From the NCBI RefSeq assembly GCF_041596335.1, contig NZ_JBFHIT010000003.1:62001-126000 (forward strand): a stretch of DNA of 64,000 bases. Reading direction: 5' to 3'. Each line of letters opens with the position of its first letter. Position 1 is the first letter of the stretch. This DNA is from Mangrovibacterium sp041596335. GTDB lineage: Bacteria; Bacteroidota; Bacteroidia; Bacteroidales; Prolixibacteraceae. Both the position numbers and the translations under genes were made by a program. The notes under the pieces are model-generated. The model saw nothing but the letters and a program-made list of their open reading frames with translations. It had not been told where the DNA came from and did no database searches. Shown here one piece after another: positions 45,728 to 54,832 of the stretch.

Positions 45728-48700
45728 ATGAAGAAGGTGTTCAAACGCTTTACGAACGGTATTCCTAAAGCGTCAAAATGTGCTTTTTTGCTACTACTCT
45801 CCGCCTGGGCGATCTGCTCTGCAAATGCGCAAAAAAAACAAGAACCAACACCACCGCTTCAATTATCAAAAAACGGGAATCTGGTTTATACACCGGATGA
45901 ACTGGGAAACCGGATTCCCGATTTTTCCTATTGTGGCTACAAAGCTTCTTCCGAAGCTATTCCTTTTGTTCCTGTAAAAATTATTCTGGAGCCAGTATCG
46001 GGCGATGCAACAATGGTGTTGCAAGATGCAATTGACTACCTGGCAACCCTGCCTGCGGATGCCAATGGTTTTCGCGGTGCTATTTTGTTGAAGCCGGGAA
46101 ACTACGCACTGCAAGGTCGGTTAACAGTTCATGATTCCGGGATTGTGATTCGGGGATCTGGGTCTGGTGAAAACGGAACAGTTTTAACTGCCGCCGGAAT
46201 TAGCCGGGAAACGCTGATTCGGATTGAAGGAAAAGAAGTGACGTTGGATAAAAGCCAGGTAAAGGTGACACAGGGTTATGTTCCTGTGGGGGCGTTTAAG
46301 CTTACGGTTGAAGACGCATCGGCCATTCCGTTAGGAACGAAGATTGCAGTTACCCGTCCTTCAATCCAAAACTGGATTGACCTGCTCCAAATGAATGAAT
46401 TTGGTGGCGAGACTTCTTGGTTGGGATGGAAACCCGGTGAACGTGATTTGCGTTGGGATCGGGAGGTTATTCGGGTGAAAGGGGATACTCTTTTTCTGGA
46501 TGCACCTGTAACAACAGCACTGGATCAAAATTGGGGTGGAGCATTTGTTCAACGTTACGAGACAGATAGCCGCATCGAAAATATCGGGATTGAAAACCTG
46601 CAGATCATTTCGGAATTCAATGCTGAAAATCCAAAGGATGAAGAGCATTGCTGGAACGGAATCAGCTTCGAAAACACAGTCGATGCCTGGGTTCGCCAGG
46701 TGAACTTTAAGCATCTGGCCGGCTCGGCGGTTGCGGTCTACGAAACGGCATCGCGTATTACAGTTGAAGATTGTCTGTCGCTGGATCCGGTGTCGGAAGT
46801 TGCTGCTTTACGTCGCTATACCTTTTTCACCTCCGGACAACAATGCTTGTTTCAACGTCTGTATGCCGAATTTGGCTATCATGACTTTGGTACAGGATTT
46901 TGTGCCGCCGGGCCAAATGCATTTGTGCAATGTGAATCGCATTTGCCGGCGAGTTTCAGTGGTGCTATCGACAGCTGGGCTTCGGGTGTTTTGTTCGATA
47001 TAGTGAATGTCGACGGGCAGGCTTTGAGTTTCAAAAATCGTGAAATGAGGGACTACGGTACCGGATGGACTGCTGCCAACTCGATGTTTTGGCAATGTTC
47101 TGCAGCTCTCATTGAATGTTACAGTCCGCCGGGAGCAACGAACTGGGCCTATGGCGCTTGGGCGCAATTTGCCGGAAACGGCTATTGGAAAAGTGCAAAC
47201 GAGCATGTGAATCCGCGTAGTTTGTTTTACGCGCAATTGGCTGAACGGATCGGTGTCGATAAGCTTCCGAAATCAACCGTCATTGAAGTAACAACAGATG
47301 CGACCAGCAGCCCTAGCGTTGAAGTTGCTGCTGAGTTGACTGCTTATGCTGAAAATCCGGCGATTACTTTACGTGAGTTTATCGGACAGGCTATCGTGAG
47401 GAATCCAATTTCAACGCAAGCTGGTAATGCGACTTTATTCAGTCAGATAAAGAGTAAAAAACAAGTTCAGACGGAAGTGATTTCGGCCCCGGAAATGCAG
47501 TTGAAAAATGGCTGGCTGGTTCGTGGCAGTAAAGTTCTCGCTGGTAACCGACATACAGTTCCATGGTGGAGCGGAAACACCCGACCTCGCGGAATTGAAC
47601 GTGCAAAACCGGCGATAACCCGATTTGTTCCCGGGCGTGAAGGTTTGGGCTACACCGATCGCCTAACGGAAGTCCGGGATTGGATGGAGACTGAAAATTT
47701 GATTGGTATCGAGCAAAATTATGCACTTTGGTACGACCGTCGTCGCGACGATCACGAACGCATCCGCCGCATGGATGGTGAAGCCTGGGCTCCGTATTAC
47801 GAACTGCCTTTTGCCCGTTCAGGAAAAGAACTTGCCTGGGATGGTTTGAGTAAATACGATCTGACCAAATACAATCCATGGTATTGGAGCCGCTTAAAGC
47901 AATTCGCCGATTTGTCTGATCAGGCAGGATTGGTTCTGATTCATCAGAATTATTTTCAGCATAACATTATTGAAGCCGGAGCACATTGGGTTGATTCACC
48001 CTGGCGTACGGCGAATAATATCAACAATACCGATTTTCCCGAGCCTGTGCCGTTTGCAGGCGACAAGCGGGTATTCATGGACAAGCATTTTTATGATGTT
48101 ACGAACCCGGTTCGTCGGGAATTGCACCGAAAATACATCCGCCAGTGTTTGGAAAATTTCAAAAATAATAGCGGAGTAATCCAACTAATCAGCGCTGAAT
48201 ATACAGGACCTCTGCACTTCATGCAGTTTTGGCTCGATGTGATTGCTGATTGGGAAGCCGAAACGAGAAAAAATGTTTTAGTTGGCCTGAGCGCCACAAA
48301 AGACGTTCAGGACTCAATTCTGGCCGATCCCGTTCGTTCTGAAGTTGTCGATATTATTGACATCCGCTACTGGACGAGTCGTGACGACGGAAGCCAGTTT
48401 GCACCACTTGGCGGAAAGCACCTGGCGCCACGTCAGCATATGCGTCTGGAAAAGATCGGCAAACGATCGTTTGACCAGGTTTACACCGATGTGCTGAATT
48501 ACAAGTCTGCATTTCCCGATAAGGCGGTCATGTATTCATTTGATCAATCGACGAACTGGGGCTGGGCCATTTTTATGGCCGGAGGGTCGCTGGCCGGCAT
48601 TCCGCAGATACAGGCAGCCGGATTTTTGGATGCTGCCTCGGTAATGGAAGCTGTAACATCAGCGCGGGAGGGAGCCTTTGTATTGAAGTCTGAAAGGAAC

Positions 48701-48895
48701 GGAAGCATTGTTTATCTCGATGAGCGTTGCCCCGAACTTAAACTTGAACTTCCTTCCGGGAATTTTCAACTGATTAGAATTGATCCGGAATCCGGAGAAC
48801 AAATCGGGAAAGGATCGCGTGTGAAAGGTGGGAAAACGACACCACTCGCATTGGACGGAAAGTCGAAACTGATTTTCTGGCTGAAACATCAATAG
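45728..48895 (+). CDS. Exported fusion of beta-helix domain and C-terminal barrel-like domain (DUF4955/DUF6298-type)
   Basis: A 1055-residue protein with a signal peptide (about 18-34, ending SANAQ). Residues about 45-540 look like a pectate-lyase-superfamily right-handed beta-helix (LQDAIDYLATLPADANGFRG, DSGIVIRGSGSGENGTVLTA, IENIGIENLQIISEFNAENP). From about 590 on, a second catalytic-looking domain follows: NGWLVRGSKVLAGNRHTVPW, IGIEQNYALWYDRRRDDHER, LVLIHQNYFQHNIIE, LISAEYTGPLHFMQFWLDVI and VVDIIDIRYWTSRDDGSQFA, reading like a TIM barrel with Glu/Asp at strand ends. Similar proteins in Bacteroidota carry DUF4955 and DUF6298 labels; no activity is known to me. The fusion may cut the backbone and a side chain in one pass. 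Starts 18 bases after the PL1 gene. Confidence 0.6.
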   Translation: MKKVFKRFTNGIPKASKCAFLLLLSAWAICSANAQKKQEPTPPLQLSKNGNLVYTPDELGNRIPDFSYCGYKASSEAIPFVPVKIILEPVSGDATMVLQDAIDYLATLPADANGFRGAILLKPGNYALQGRLTVHDSGIVIRGSGSGENGTVLTAAGISRETLIRIEGKEVTLDKSQVKVTQGYVPVGAFKLTVEDASAIPLGTKIAVTRPSIQNWIDLLQMNEFGGETSWLGWKPGERDLRWDREVIRVKGDTLFLDAPVTTALDQNWGGAFVQRYETDSRIENIGIENLQIISEFNAENPKDEEHCWNGISFENTVDAWVRQVNFKHLAGSAVAVYETASRITVEDCLSLDPVSEVAALRRYTFFTSGQQCLFQRLYAEFGYHDFGTGFCAAGPNAFVQCESHLPASFSGAIDSWASGVLFDIVNVDGQALSFKNREMRDYGTGWTAANSMFWQCSAALIECYSPPGATNWAYGAWAQFAGNGYWKSANEHVNPRSLFYAQLAERIGVDKLPKSTVIEVTTDATSSPSVEVAAELTAYAENPAITLREFIGQAIVRNPISTQAGNATLFSQIKSKKQVQTEVISAPEMQLKNGWLVRGSKVLAGNRHTVPWWSGNTRPRGIERAKPAITRFVPGREGLGYTDRLTEVRDWMETENLIGIEQNYALWYDRRRDDHERIRRMDGEAWAPYYELPFARSGKELAWDGLSKYDLTKYNPWYWSRLKQFADLSDQAGLVLIHQNYFQHNIIEAGAHWVDSPWRTANNINNTDFPEPVPFAGDKRVFMDKHFYDVTNPVRRELHRKYIRQCLENFKNNSGVIQLISAEYTGPLHFMQFWLDVIADWEAETRKNVLVGLSATKDVQDSILADPVRSEVVDIIDIRYWTSRDDGSQFAPLGGKHLAPRQHMRLEKIGKRSFDQVYTDVLNYKSAFPDKAVMYSFDQSTNWGWAIFMAGGSLAGIPQIQAAGFLDAASVMEAVTSAREGAFVLKSERNGSIVYLDERCPELKLELPSGNFQLIRIDPESGEQIGKGSRVKGGKTTPLALDGKSKLIFWLKHQ

Positions 48896-48925
48896 CTTGG
48901 TATTCAAATAATAAAAAAAAACGAA

Positions 48926-49813
48926 ATGAAACAAATCCTGTTACTAACGCTTTCTGCTTTGCTGTGTGTGTGCTCATTCGGCTGCACGACAACAAGGAAA
49001 AAGGAGACGGAAAAGGGAGAACAGTATAAAATTGCAGTGGTCGATCTGATGATCCTCAAAAGACAGAAGTTGAGTGCTTTCCCGTTGGCTAAAGAAATTG
49101 GTGCTGATGGATTGGAAGTCGATATGGGAGGATTGGGAAGCCGTCCGACCTTCGACAACAAGTTGGCAAACGACTCGCTGCTAAATGAATTTTTGAACGC
49201 TTCGAAGGACAACGGAATCGAAATTTGTGCCTTGTCAATGTCCGGATTTTATGCACAATCATTTCCGTTTAAGGAAACTGCTGTTGAAGCTGTTCACGAT
49301 TGCATAAAAAGTATGAAAAGGGTTGGCACAAAAGTTGGTTTTCTTCCCTTAGGAGTCGAGGGCGATTTGTTGCAATACCCGGAACGTCGCGAGGCTATTG
49401 TAGAGCGATTGAAGCAAGTTGCGAAATATGCTGAGGAAGCAGGAGTCGTGATCGGAATTGAAACAGCGCTCGATGCAAAAGGTGAAGTTGAATTGCTGGA
49501 TGAGATTGGAAGTCCGGCCATTCAAATCAGTTTCAATTTTTCGAATGCACTCAGCGCCGGGCGGGACTTATATAATGAGCTCGAAATTCTTGGAAAAGAC
49601 CGCATTTGCCAGATTCACGCGACCAACAAAGATGGTGTTTGGTTGCAAGATGATCCTCAGATTGATATGAAAAAGGTGAAACAAACGCTGGATAAAATGG
49701 GTTGGAGCGGCTGGCTGATTGTTGAGCGTTCACGCGATGCCAACCGAAGTCCCCGTGATGTGAAGGAGAATTTTGGTGCCAATGTGGCTTACCTGAAATC
49801 AATATTTCAATAA
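48926..49813 (+). CDS. Lipoprotein of the sugar-phosphate isomerase/epimerase (xylose isomerase-like) fold
   Basis: A 295-residue protein with a lipobox VCSFGCTT (Cys20) ahead of a complete AP-endonuclease-2/xylose-isomerase-like TIM barrel: FPLAKEIGADGLEVDMGGLG, GIEICALSMSGFYAQS, EEAGVVIGIETALDAKGE, RICQIHATNKDG and GWSGWLIVERSRD. The metal ligands of the fold are expected at Glu (GIETA), a strand-7 Asp, His (QIHATN) and Glu (VERS). At the Asp position the sequence reads ISFNFSNAL, so an Asn may replace the usual Asp. A lipid-anchored, extracytoplasmic member cannot act on sugar phosphates, so it probably works on free sugars or lactones, or only binds. Located between the fusion enzyme and a DUF3826 gene. 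Confidence 0.72.
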   Translation: MKQILLLTLSALLCVCSFGCTTTRKKETEKGEQYKIAVVDLMILKRQKLSAFPLAKEIGADGLEVDMGGLGSRPTFDNKLANDSLLNEFLNASKDNGIEICALSMSGFYAQSFPFKETAVEAVHDCIKSMKRVGTKVGFLPLGVEGDLLQYPERREAIVERLKQVAKYAEEAGVVIGIETALDAKGEVELLDEIGSPAIQISFNFSNALSAGRDLYNELEILGKDRICQIHATNKDGVWLQDDPQIDMKKVKQTLDKMGWSGWLIVERSRDANRSPRDVKENFGANVAYLKSIFQ

Positions 49814-49829
49814 ACAGAAAACAAAACAG

Positions 49830-50504
49830 ATGAAGAAAATTAAACTAATAAGCTTACTGGTTGCTTTATTTTTTGGATTTAATCTACAAGCTCAGAAAGC
49901 GGATTCAAAGGAATTTACAAATCATGAATACTGGGAAGTTGTTTCCGGTAGAGCAGCAAAAATTGTTGAGACAATGAATCTTGGCGACGAAGGGAAAGAA
50001 AAGCGGGTCCAGGATTTAATAGCCGCACAATATTATAGGTTGAATGGTATTCAAGATGGGACAGATGCGAAAATTGATGAAGTAAAAGAGTTGCTCATAT
50101 CGAAAGAAAAAAAAGAAAAAACGATTGGAAAGCTGAATGCCAAACGCGACAAGGAATTGGCAAAATTACATAAATCATACCTGAAATCATTGTCCAATGA
50201 ATTAACGCCCGATCAGGTTGATGAAGTCAAAAACGGAATGACCTATGGTGTGTTAGTCAATACCTACGCCGGATACCAGGACATGCTCCCCAATTTAACC
50301 GATGAGCAGAAGAAATTCATTTTGGATGCCCTGACCGAAGCCCGCGAAAAGGCGATGGATGCGGGTTCTTCGAAAGACAAACATGCCTGGTTTGGAAAAT
50401 ACAAAGGCCGGATCAATAACTACCTGTCCAAACAAGGGTATGATCTGAATAAGGAAAGTAAGGATTGGCACGAACGCCTGAGAAAAGAAGGCAAGACGCT
50501 TTAA
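49830..50504 (+). CDS. DUF3826 family exported protein
   Basis: A 224-residue protein with a signal peptide (MKKIKLISLLVALFFGFNLQAQ). The mature chain is almost entirely helical and lysine/glutamate-rich: VVSGRAAKIVETMNLGDEGK, LSNELTPDQVDEVKNGMTYG, YQDMLPNLTDEQKKFILDAL and a tail KSKDWHERLRKEG-like. This matches DUF3826, a Bacteroidota group regularly found beside pectin and rhamnogalacturonan enzymes with no known function; its helix pattern resembles periplasmic metal-sensor/chaperone proteins of the CpxP type. It could protect or sort the lyases encoded around it. A terminator follows at 50518. Confidence 0.7.
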   Translation: MKKIKLISLLVALFFGFNLQAQKADSKEFTNHEYWEVVSGRAAKIVETMNLGDEGKEKRVQDLIAAQYYRLNGIQDGTDAKIDEVKELLISKEKKEKTIGKLNAKRDKELAKLHKSYLKSLSNELTPDQVDEVKNGMTYGVLVNTYAGYQDMLPNLTDEQKKFILDALTEAREKAMDAGSSKDKHAWFGKYKGRINNYLSKQGYDLNKESKDWHERLRKEGKTL

Positions 50505-50517
50505 TGTGTAATTGCCG

Positions 50518-50564
50518 AACCTGTTTTTCGATTGCTTGAAAAGGTATGGGAAAACAGGTTTTTT
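50518..50564 (+). terminator. Rho-independent terminator after DUF3826 gene
   Basis: AACCTGTTTT (50518-50527) pairs perfectly with AAAACAGGTT (50551-50560), 23-base loop, then TTTT. Confidence 0.75.
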
Positions 50565-50605
50565 ATTTCAGAAAAAGCCAATAAGGATATTAAAATTTGA
50601 TAATT

Positions 50606-53095
50606 ATGACTTTTTTAAGATACGCAGTGAAACTAATATTCCCGGTACTTCTGCTTGTGTTTTTTTCAGGCGCAGCATCGGCCGGAAACCCGGTGGTTAA
50701 AATTGATTTTAACCAATCAGGACGGAATATAAACCAGGTTAATGAGCCGGGCTATGAATCGTGGGTCAATTATGGCGCGGAAGAGAGTAACACCTACTCA
50801 GGAATAAAATTCACTCTTTCGGGGGACGGATTGAAAAGCATTTGGTACAAAGCCGGCATAAACGATGCAAAATTGGTAAGCGATGGCGTTACTGTCAATG
50901 CCGATAATGATAAAAGCGAAATTTTACTGACCATCTCCGGGTTGAGCACGGGGAGTCATTCCTTGTTGGTTTTCCTCAATCAGGTTGACAGTCCGGAAGC
51001 CAATAGTTTTTGTCCGATCGATATTTTAGTAAACGGACAACAGGTGGTTGATAATATACAACCATCGGTTCGAACGACATCAAATTATAAAGCAGGGATA
51101 GCTTATTTCAATTTTACGGCTACTGCTGGTGAAGATGTCAATATAATTTTTAAAACAGACACACAGAATGGGGCAGCCACGAATAAAAATGTCATTTTAA
51201 ACGGGCTGGAGTTGAATACACCCAATATTCTGGATCAGGCGATCAATCCCAGTCCTGCTAATGTCGATGAACATGTGGAGGCCGATAACAACAGCATTGT
51301 TTTGGCTTGGACTGCCGATGATGAAGCTGTTTCTCACAATGTCTATTTTTCCGATAACCGGCAGGAAGTGGAATCGGCTACAACTGCCGATGCTGCTTTC
51401 AAAAAGAGCCAAACGGATACCACTTATACGGTATCGGATTTAAATTCGCATGCAAGCTATTATTGGCGCATTGATGAGCAAAAGGCAGATGGAACAGTTA
51501 CCAAAGGAAATGTTTGGACTTTTCGCCTGGCGCACCTGGCATTTCCGGGAGCTGAAGGTTACGGTCGTTTTGCGAGAGGTGGCCGTGGAGGGAAAGTGGT
51601 TCACGTCACTAACCTGAATGATGACGGTGAAGGAAGTTTCCGTTACGCCATTGAAAAGGAAAAAGGACCGCGTACAATTGTTTTTGATGTGTCGGGGTTG
51701 ATCACCTTGAATTCCCGTTTGGTATTGTCTGACAGCTATGTTACGATTGCCGGACAAACAGCACCGGGCAAGGGCATTTGCTTACGGGATGCCCCTTTTG
51801 GACTAAGCGGTGCCGATGATGTGATCGTTCAAAACATTCGGGTACGGCGAGGATCGCGAGGCGATTTCAACTGGGGGCTGGATGGCATGGGAATGCAGGG
51901 CAGTAATAATTCAATTATTGATCACTGCTCTATTAGCTGGACCATTGATGAGTCATTTAGCTCCCGTTCCGGTAAAAACATAAGCTTACAACGAACGCTG
52001 ATTTCCGAAGCATTGAATGTTGCCGGACATCCAAACTATCCCGAAGGTAAGGGGCACGGCTATGCTGCCAGTATTGGCGGCGATGTCGGAAGTTTTCATC
52101 ACAACTTGCTGGCACACTGTGAAGGCCGAAACTGGAGTCTGGCAGGCGGTCTGGATGGTAATGCCTACTATTCCGGGAGACTTGATTTGAGAAACAATGT
52201 GGTGTACAACTGGGGGCATCGGACGACCGATGGCGGAGCAATGGAAGTCAATTTTGTTGGTAACTATTACAAACCGGGGGCAGCTACCGATTTATTTTAT
52301 GCCCTAACGATGGATCATGAAGGAGTCGGACATGGATCACAACGGGCTTTTTTCACTAATAATGTGATGCCGGGCTATTTTGATGAAACGAACCAGGAAG
52401 ACGGTCGCAGATATAAGATCTCAAACAATGCAATTGTTGACTGGGAAACTTTTGTAAGTGAGCCATTTTTCGAGTCTTATGTTGAAACACAGACCGCAAA
52501 GGCGGCTTACAAAGATGTTTTATCAGATGTTGGCTGTAACGCTCCAACCCTCGATGACCACGATATCCGCGTGATTGGCGAAACCTTAAGCGGTACCTAT
52601 TCAATTAAAGGAAGTAAGTCAGGAAAGCCGGGTTTGCCCGACAACGAACAGGATGTTGGTGGTTGGGAAACATATCCGGAGTTGAAACGTGAAGCGAACT
52701 GGGATTCCGATGGCGATGGCCTTCCCAACTGGTGGGAAAAACAATTCAAGCTAAATCAGAATTCACCTGAAAGCGATTTTTCAGAGGCTAATTTGGATTC
52801 GGATGGCGATGGATATACCATGCTGGAAGATTATTTGCAGTGGATGGCTAAGCCTCATTATTTTATAAAATCGGGAACAAAAATGAATATCGATTTAGTG
52901 AGTTTGTTTCGGGGATACACCGATTCTCCTTCTTTTGAGGTGATAAGCGTAAACAATCTGAAAGTTCGCATCAAAGGTCAGGAAGCAGCTATCCGGCCTA
53001 TGTCATCGGGTTTGGCTTCTGTTACAATCAAGGTTACCGACGCAGCAGGTGATACGAAGGAGCGGGAAGTTGTTGTTTTTATCGCCAACCGATAA
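50606..53095 (+). CDS. Multidomain PL1-type pectate lyase with CBM-like, FN3 and C-terminal domains
   Basis: The ATG at 50606 (829 residues) is chosen over a TTG nine bases upstream. Signal peptide to about residue 27 (GAASA). Domains: carbohydrate-binding/malectin-like (about 28-195: PVVKIDFNQSGRNINQ), FN3-like (about 200-305: NSIVLAWTADDEAVSHNVYF), PL1 beta-helix (about 306-640: LAFPGAEGYGRFARGGRGGK, VTIAGQTAPGKGICL, IIDHCSISWTIDESFSSRS), calcium tail DSDGDGLPNWWEKQF and a terminal Ig-like domain (about 750-829). In the arginine strand the sequence is CEGRNWSLAG where the other three paralogues have RNP, so the conserved Pro is a Trp, which may shift substrate or weaken catalysis. The binding modules suggest it works on insoluble cell-wall pectin. 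Confidence 0.85.
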   Translation: MTFLRYAVKLIFPVLLLVFFSGAASAGNPVVKIDFNQSGRNINQVNEPGYESWVNYGAEESNTYSGIKFTLSGDGLKSIWYKAGINDAKLVSDGVTVNADNDKSEILLTISGLSTGSHSLLVFLNQVDSPEANSFCPIDILVNGQQVVDNIQPSVRTTSNYKAGIAYFNFTATAGEDVNIIFKTDTQNGAATNKNVILNGLELNTPNILDQAINPSPANVDEHVEADNNSIVLAWTADDEAVSHNVYFSDNRQEVESATTADAAFKKSQTDTTYTVSDLNSHASYYWRIDEQKADGTVTKGNVWTFRLAHLAFPGAEGYGRFARGGRGGKVVHVTNLNDDGEGSFRYAIEKEKGPRTIVFDVSGLITLNSRLVLSDSYVTIAGQTAPGKGICLRDAPFGLSGADDVIVQNIRVRRGSRGDFNWGLDGMGMQGSNNSIIDHCSISWTIDESFSSRSGKNISLQRTLISEALNVAGHPNYPEGKGHGYAASIGGDVGSFHHNLLAHCEGRNWSLAGGLDGNAYYSGRLDLRNNVVYNWGHRTTDGGAMEVNFVGNYYKPGAATDLFYALTMDHEGVGHGSQRAFFTNNVMPGYFDETNQEDGRRYKISNNAIVDWETFVSEPFFESYVETQTAKAAYKDVLSDVGCNAPTLDDHDIRVIGETLSGTYSIKGSKSGKPGLPDNEQDVGGWETYPELKREANWDSDGDGLPNWWEKQFKLNQNSPESDFSEANLDSDGDGYTMLEDYLQWMAKPHYFIKSGTKMNIDLVSLFRGYTDSPSFEVISVNNLKVRIKGQEAAIRPMSSGLASVTIKVTDAAGDTKEREVVVFIANR

Positions 53096-53136
53096 TCGAA
53101 AATGATCAATTAACAATTTTTTGTTCTAAAAAAAGG

Positions 53137-53176
53137 CACAGTCAATCGGATTGAAATTCGGTTGGCTGTGTTTTTT
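53137..53176. terminator. Bidirectional terminator between convergent genes
   Basis: CACAGTCAATCG (53137-53148) pairs with CGGTTGGCTGTG (53159-53170) using two G-U pairs, ten-base loop, T-run 53171-53176 and an A-run before the left arm. It serves the lyase gene on the plus strand and overlaps the AraC stop on the minus strand. Confidence 0.8.
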
Positions 53177-54038
53177 ATTGCTTCATGCGTTGCCGGTAGG
53201 CACGCGGCGAAATTCCCATTTTTTTCTGAAAGTCTTTCGAGAAATAATAGGCGTCGGTATAGCCCAACGAAAAGGCAATTTGCTTAATTTTTAGTTTGGT
53301 TTGGTCGAGCATTTCGCAGGATCTGCTGATTTTAAGATGAGCAAAATAACTCAACGGACTGTAGTTTGTTACCCGCCTGAAAATGGTTGAAAGGTAGGTG
53401 ATCGAGTAGCCGCTTTCCTGGGCCAAATCGTTCAATGTTAATTTCTTGTCGGAGTTTTGCTCCATATAGCGAATAAGCTTTTGCACCATTGGGTTTTCTT
53501 CTGAAAGGATATCGTCACCTGTTCGCGAAGCAAAAACAAAAGTAGCCAGCAAATGGCCAAAGGTGAAGTTGATGTAGTGCATATTGGCATTATTATACCC
53601 ACGTGTCAAGTTCGCAAACAGCTCGTCAAAAATCATTTTTCGGTTGGCCACCCGGTTGTTAACCGAAGGAGCCAAATCGCGGACAACGGTAAATTCCTGC
53701 TCCATCATTTTCACTTTGCTCCCGTTGAAGTAACATTGTAACAGGGCGGTCGGCTCAATTTCACCCACCTGAAAACGATATTGAAAATCTTTTGGAATAA
53801 TACAAAACTGCTCCTGGCGCAACCAAACCCGATCGCTGGCAATAGTTAACAGCAATTCTCCTTTGGTGCAATATAAAAGAAGGTAATTTTCGAGTGGGGT
53901 TTTTTGCTCCAATATCGAATTTTTACTCAATAGCAGTTCGGTTAATTCGCATAAATACAAATCTTTGGTAAGTTCGTCCTGCAGCTGAGATTCCACGATG
54001 AAGGCCGGAATTTTGGAAAATCGTTTCTTAATAATCAT
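53175..54038 (-). CDS. AraC/XylS-family transcriptional regulator
   Basis: A 287-residue cytoplasmic protein. The N-terminal part (about 30-120) has a cupin-like sensor pattern (YLLLYCTKGELLLTIASDRV, FCIIPKDFQYRFQVGE). The C-terminal 100 residues carry two helix-turn-helix units: LTLNDLAQESGYSITYLSTI then IKQIAFSLGYTDAYYFSKDF with KKMGISPRAYRQ, the AraC signature. It is transcribed divergently from the corrinoid operon with a 118-base shared gap, so it is the natural candidate to control that operon. The ligand is unknown; a free sugar or a pectin breakdown product is the family norm. Confidence 0.92.
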   Translation of the reverse strand: MIIKKRFSKIPAFIVESQLQDELTKDLYLCELTELLLSKNSILEQKTPLENYLLLYCTKGELLLTIASDRVWLRQEQFCIIPKDFQYRFQVGEIEPTALLQCYFNGSKVKMMEQEFTVVRDLAPSVNNRVANRKMIFDELFANLTRGYNNANMHYINFTFGHLLATFVFASRTGDDILSEENPMVQKLIRYMEQNSDKKLTLNDLAQESGYSITYLSTIFRRVTNYSPLSYFAHLKISRSCEMLDQTKLKIKQIAFSLGYTDAYYFSKDFQKKMGISPRAYRQRMKQ

Positions 54039-54121
54039 TGAGAACTTGTTCAGACTTAAAGAAAGTAAGATATTCCATCTTTATCAAAAAATGTACTATT
54101 TTTTTGAAGAGCTTTTGCCGA

Positions 54122-54129
54122 TAAATTTG
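54122..54129 (+). promoter_or_regulatory. Candidate -7 box for corrinoid operon
   Basis: TAAATTTG matches TAnnTTTG exactly, 27 bases before the ATG at 54157. A TTTG at 54103-54106 lies 15 bases upstream, closer than the usual 19-21, so the -33 element is uncertain. Confidence 0.45.
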
Positions 54130-54156
54130 TGAGCAAACCGAATTAAAATCTGATTT

Positions 54157-54828
54157 ATGAGTAATCTACTAAACCAACTTTCCGAATGTGTTGAATTTGG
54201 AAAAGTGAATAAAGCCGCCCCCTTTCCTCCACAGATGAAAGGGATGGATGGTGCCGATGAAATTACCCGCCAGGCGCTCGATACAGGCGTTTCGGCTCAG
54301 GATATTCTAACCAACGGATTAATGCCCGGCATGGAACGGGTTGGTGTCAAGTTCCGCGAAAACAAAGTGTTTGTTCCACAGGTTCTCATGTCGGCAAAAG
54401 CCATGAGTACGGCCATGGTACACCTGAAACCCTTTTTTGCTTCGGGCGAGGCAAAACAAAAAGGAACCTTTATCATTGGAACGGTATTGGGCGACTTGCA
54501 CGATATTGGTAAAAATTTGGTGGCCATGATGCTCGAAGGAAATGGCTACAAAGTGGTCGATTTGGGTATCGACGTCAATACCGACAAATACCTTGCGGCT
54601 CTGGCCGAACACCCCGATGCAACAGTAGGGCTTTCGGCTTTGCTTACTACCACGATGGCCAATATGGAGCGTATCACAAAAGAAATAAAAGCTGCTTCGC
54701 CTTCGACCCTGGTTACTGTAGGCGGCGCTCCGGTGAATAACGATTTTTGCAGGAAGATTGGAGCCGATTATTACGCCCCTGATCCGCAGGGAGTGGTCGA
54801 ATTTTTGAATTCTACATTAGCCGTTTAA
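54157..54828 (+). CDS. Corrinoid (B12)-binding methyl-carrier protein, MtaC/MtbC-like
   Basis: A 223-residue cytoplasmic protein. N-terminal helical cap (about 1-95: ALDTGVSAQDILTNGLMPGM, VFVPQVLMSAKAMSTAMVHL) and C-terminal Rossmann-type B12 domain (about 98-223) with the cobalt-ligand motif D-x-H-x-x-G in GDLHDIGKNL, then VVDLGIDVNTDKYL, VGLSALLTTTMANM and VTVGGAPVNNDFC. This is the carrier of corrinoid methyltransferase systems, which accept a methyl group on cobalt from methanol, methylamines, methoxy compounds or betaines and hand it to a second methyltransferase. Divergent from the AraC gene and four bases before the next ATG. The identity of the donor cannot be read from this protein. 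Confidence 0.92.
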   Translation: MSNLLNQLSECVEFGKVNKAAPFPPQMKGMDGADEITRQALDTGVSAQDILTNGLMPGMERVGVKFRENKVFVPQVLMSAKAMSTAMVHLKPFFASGEAKQKGTFIIGTVLGDLHDIGKNLVAMMLEGNGYKVVDLGIDVNTDKYLAALAEHPDATVGLSALLTTTMANMERITKEIKAASPSTLVTVGGAPVNNDFCRKIGADYYAPDPQGVVEFLNSTLAV

Positions 54829-54832
54829 TCAG

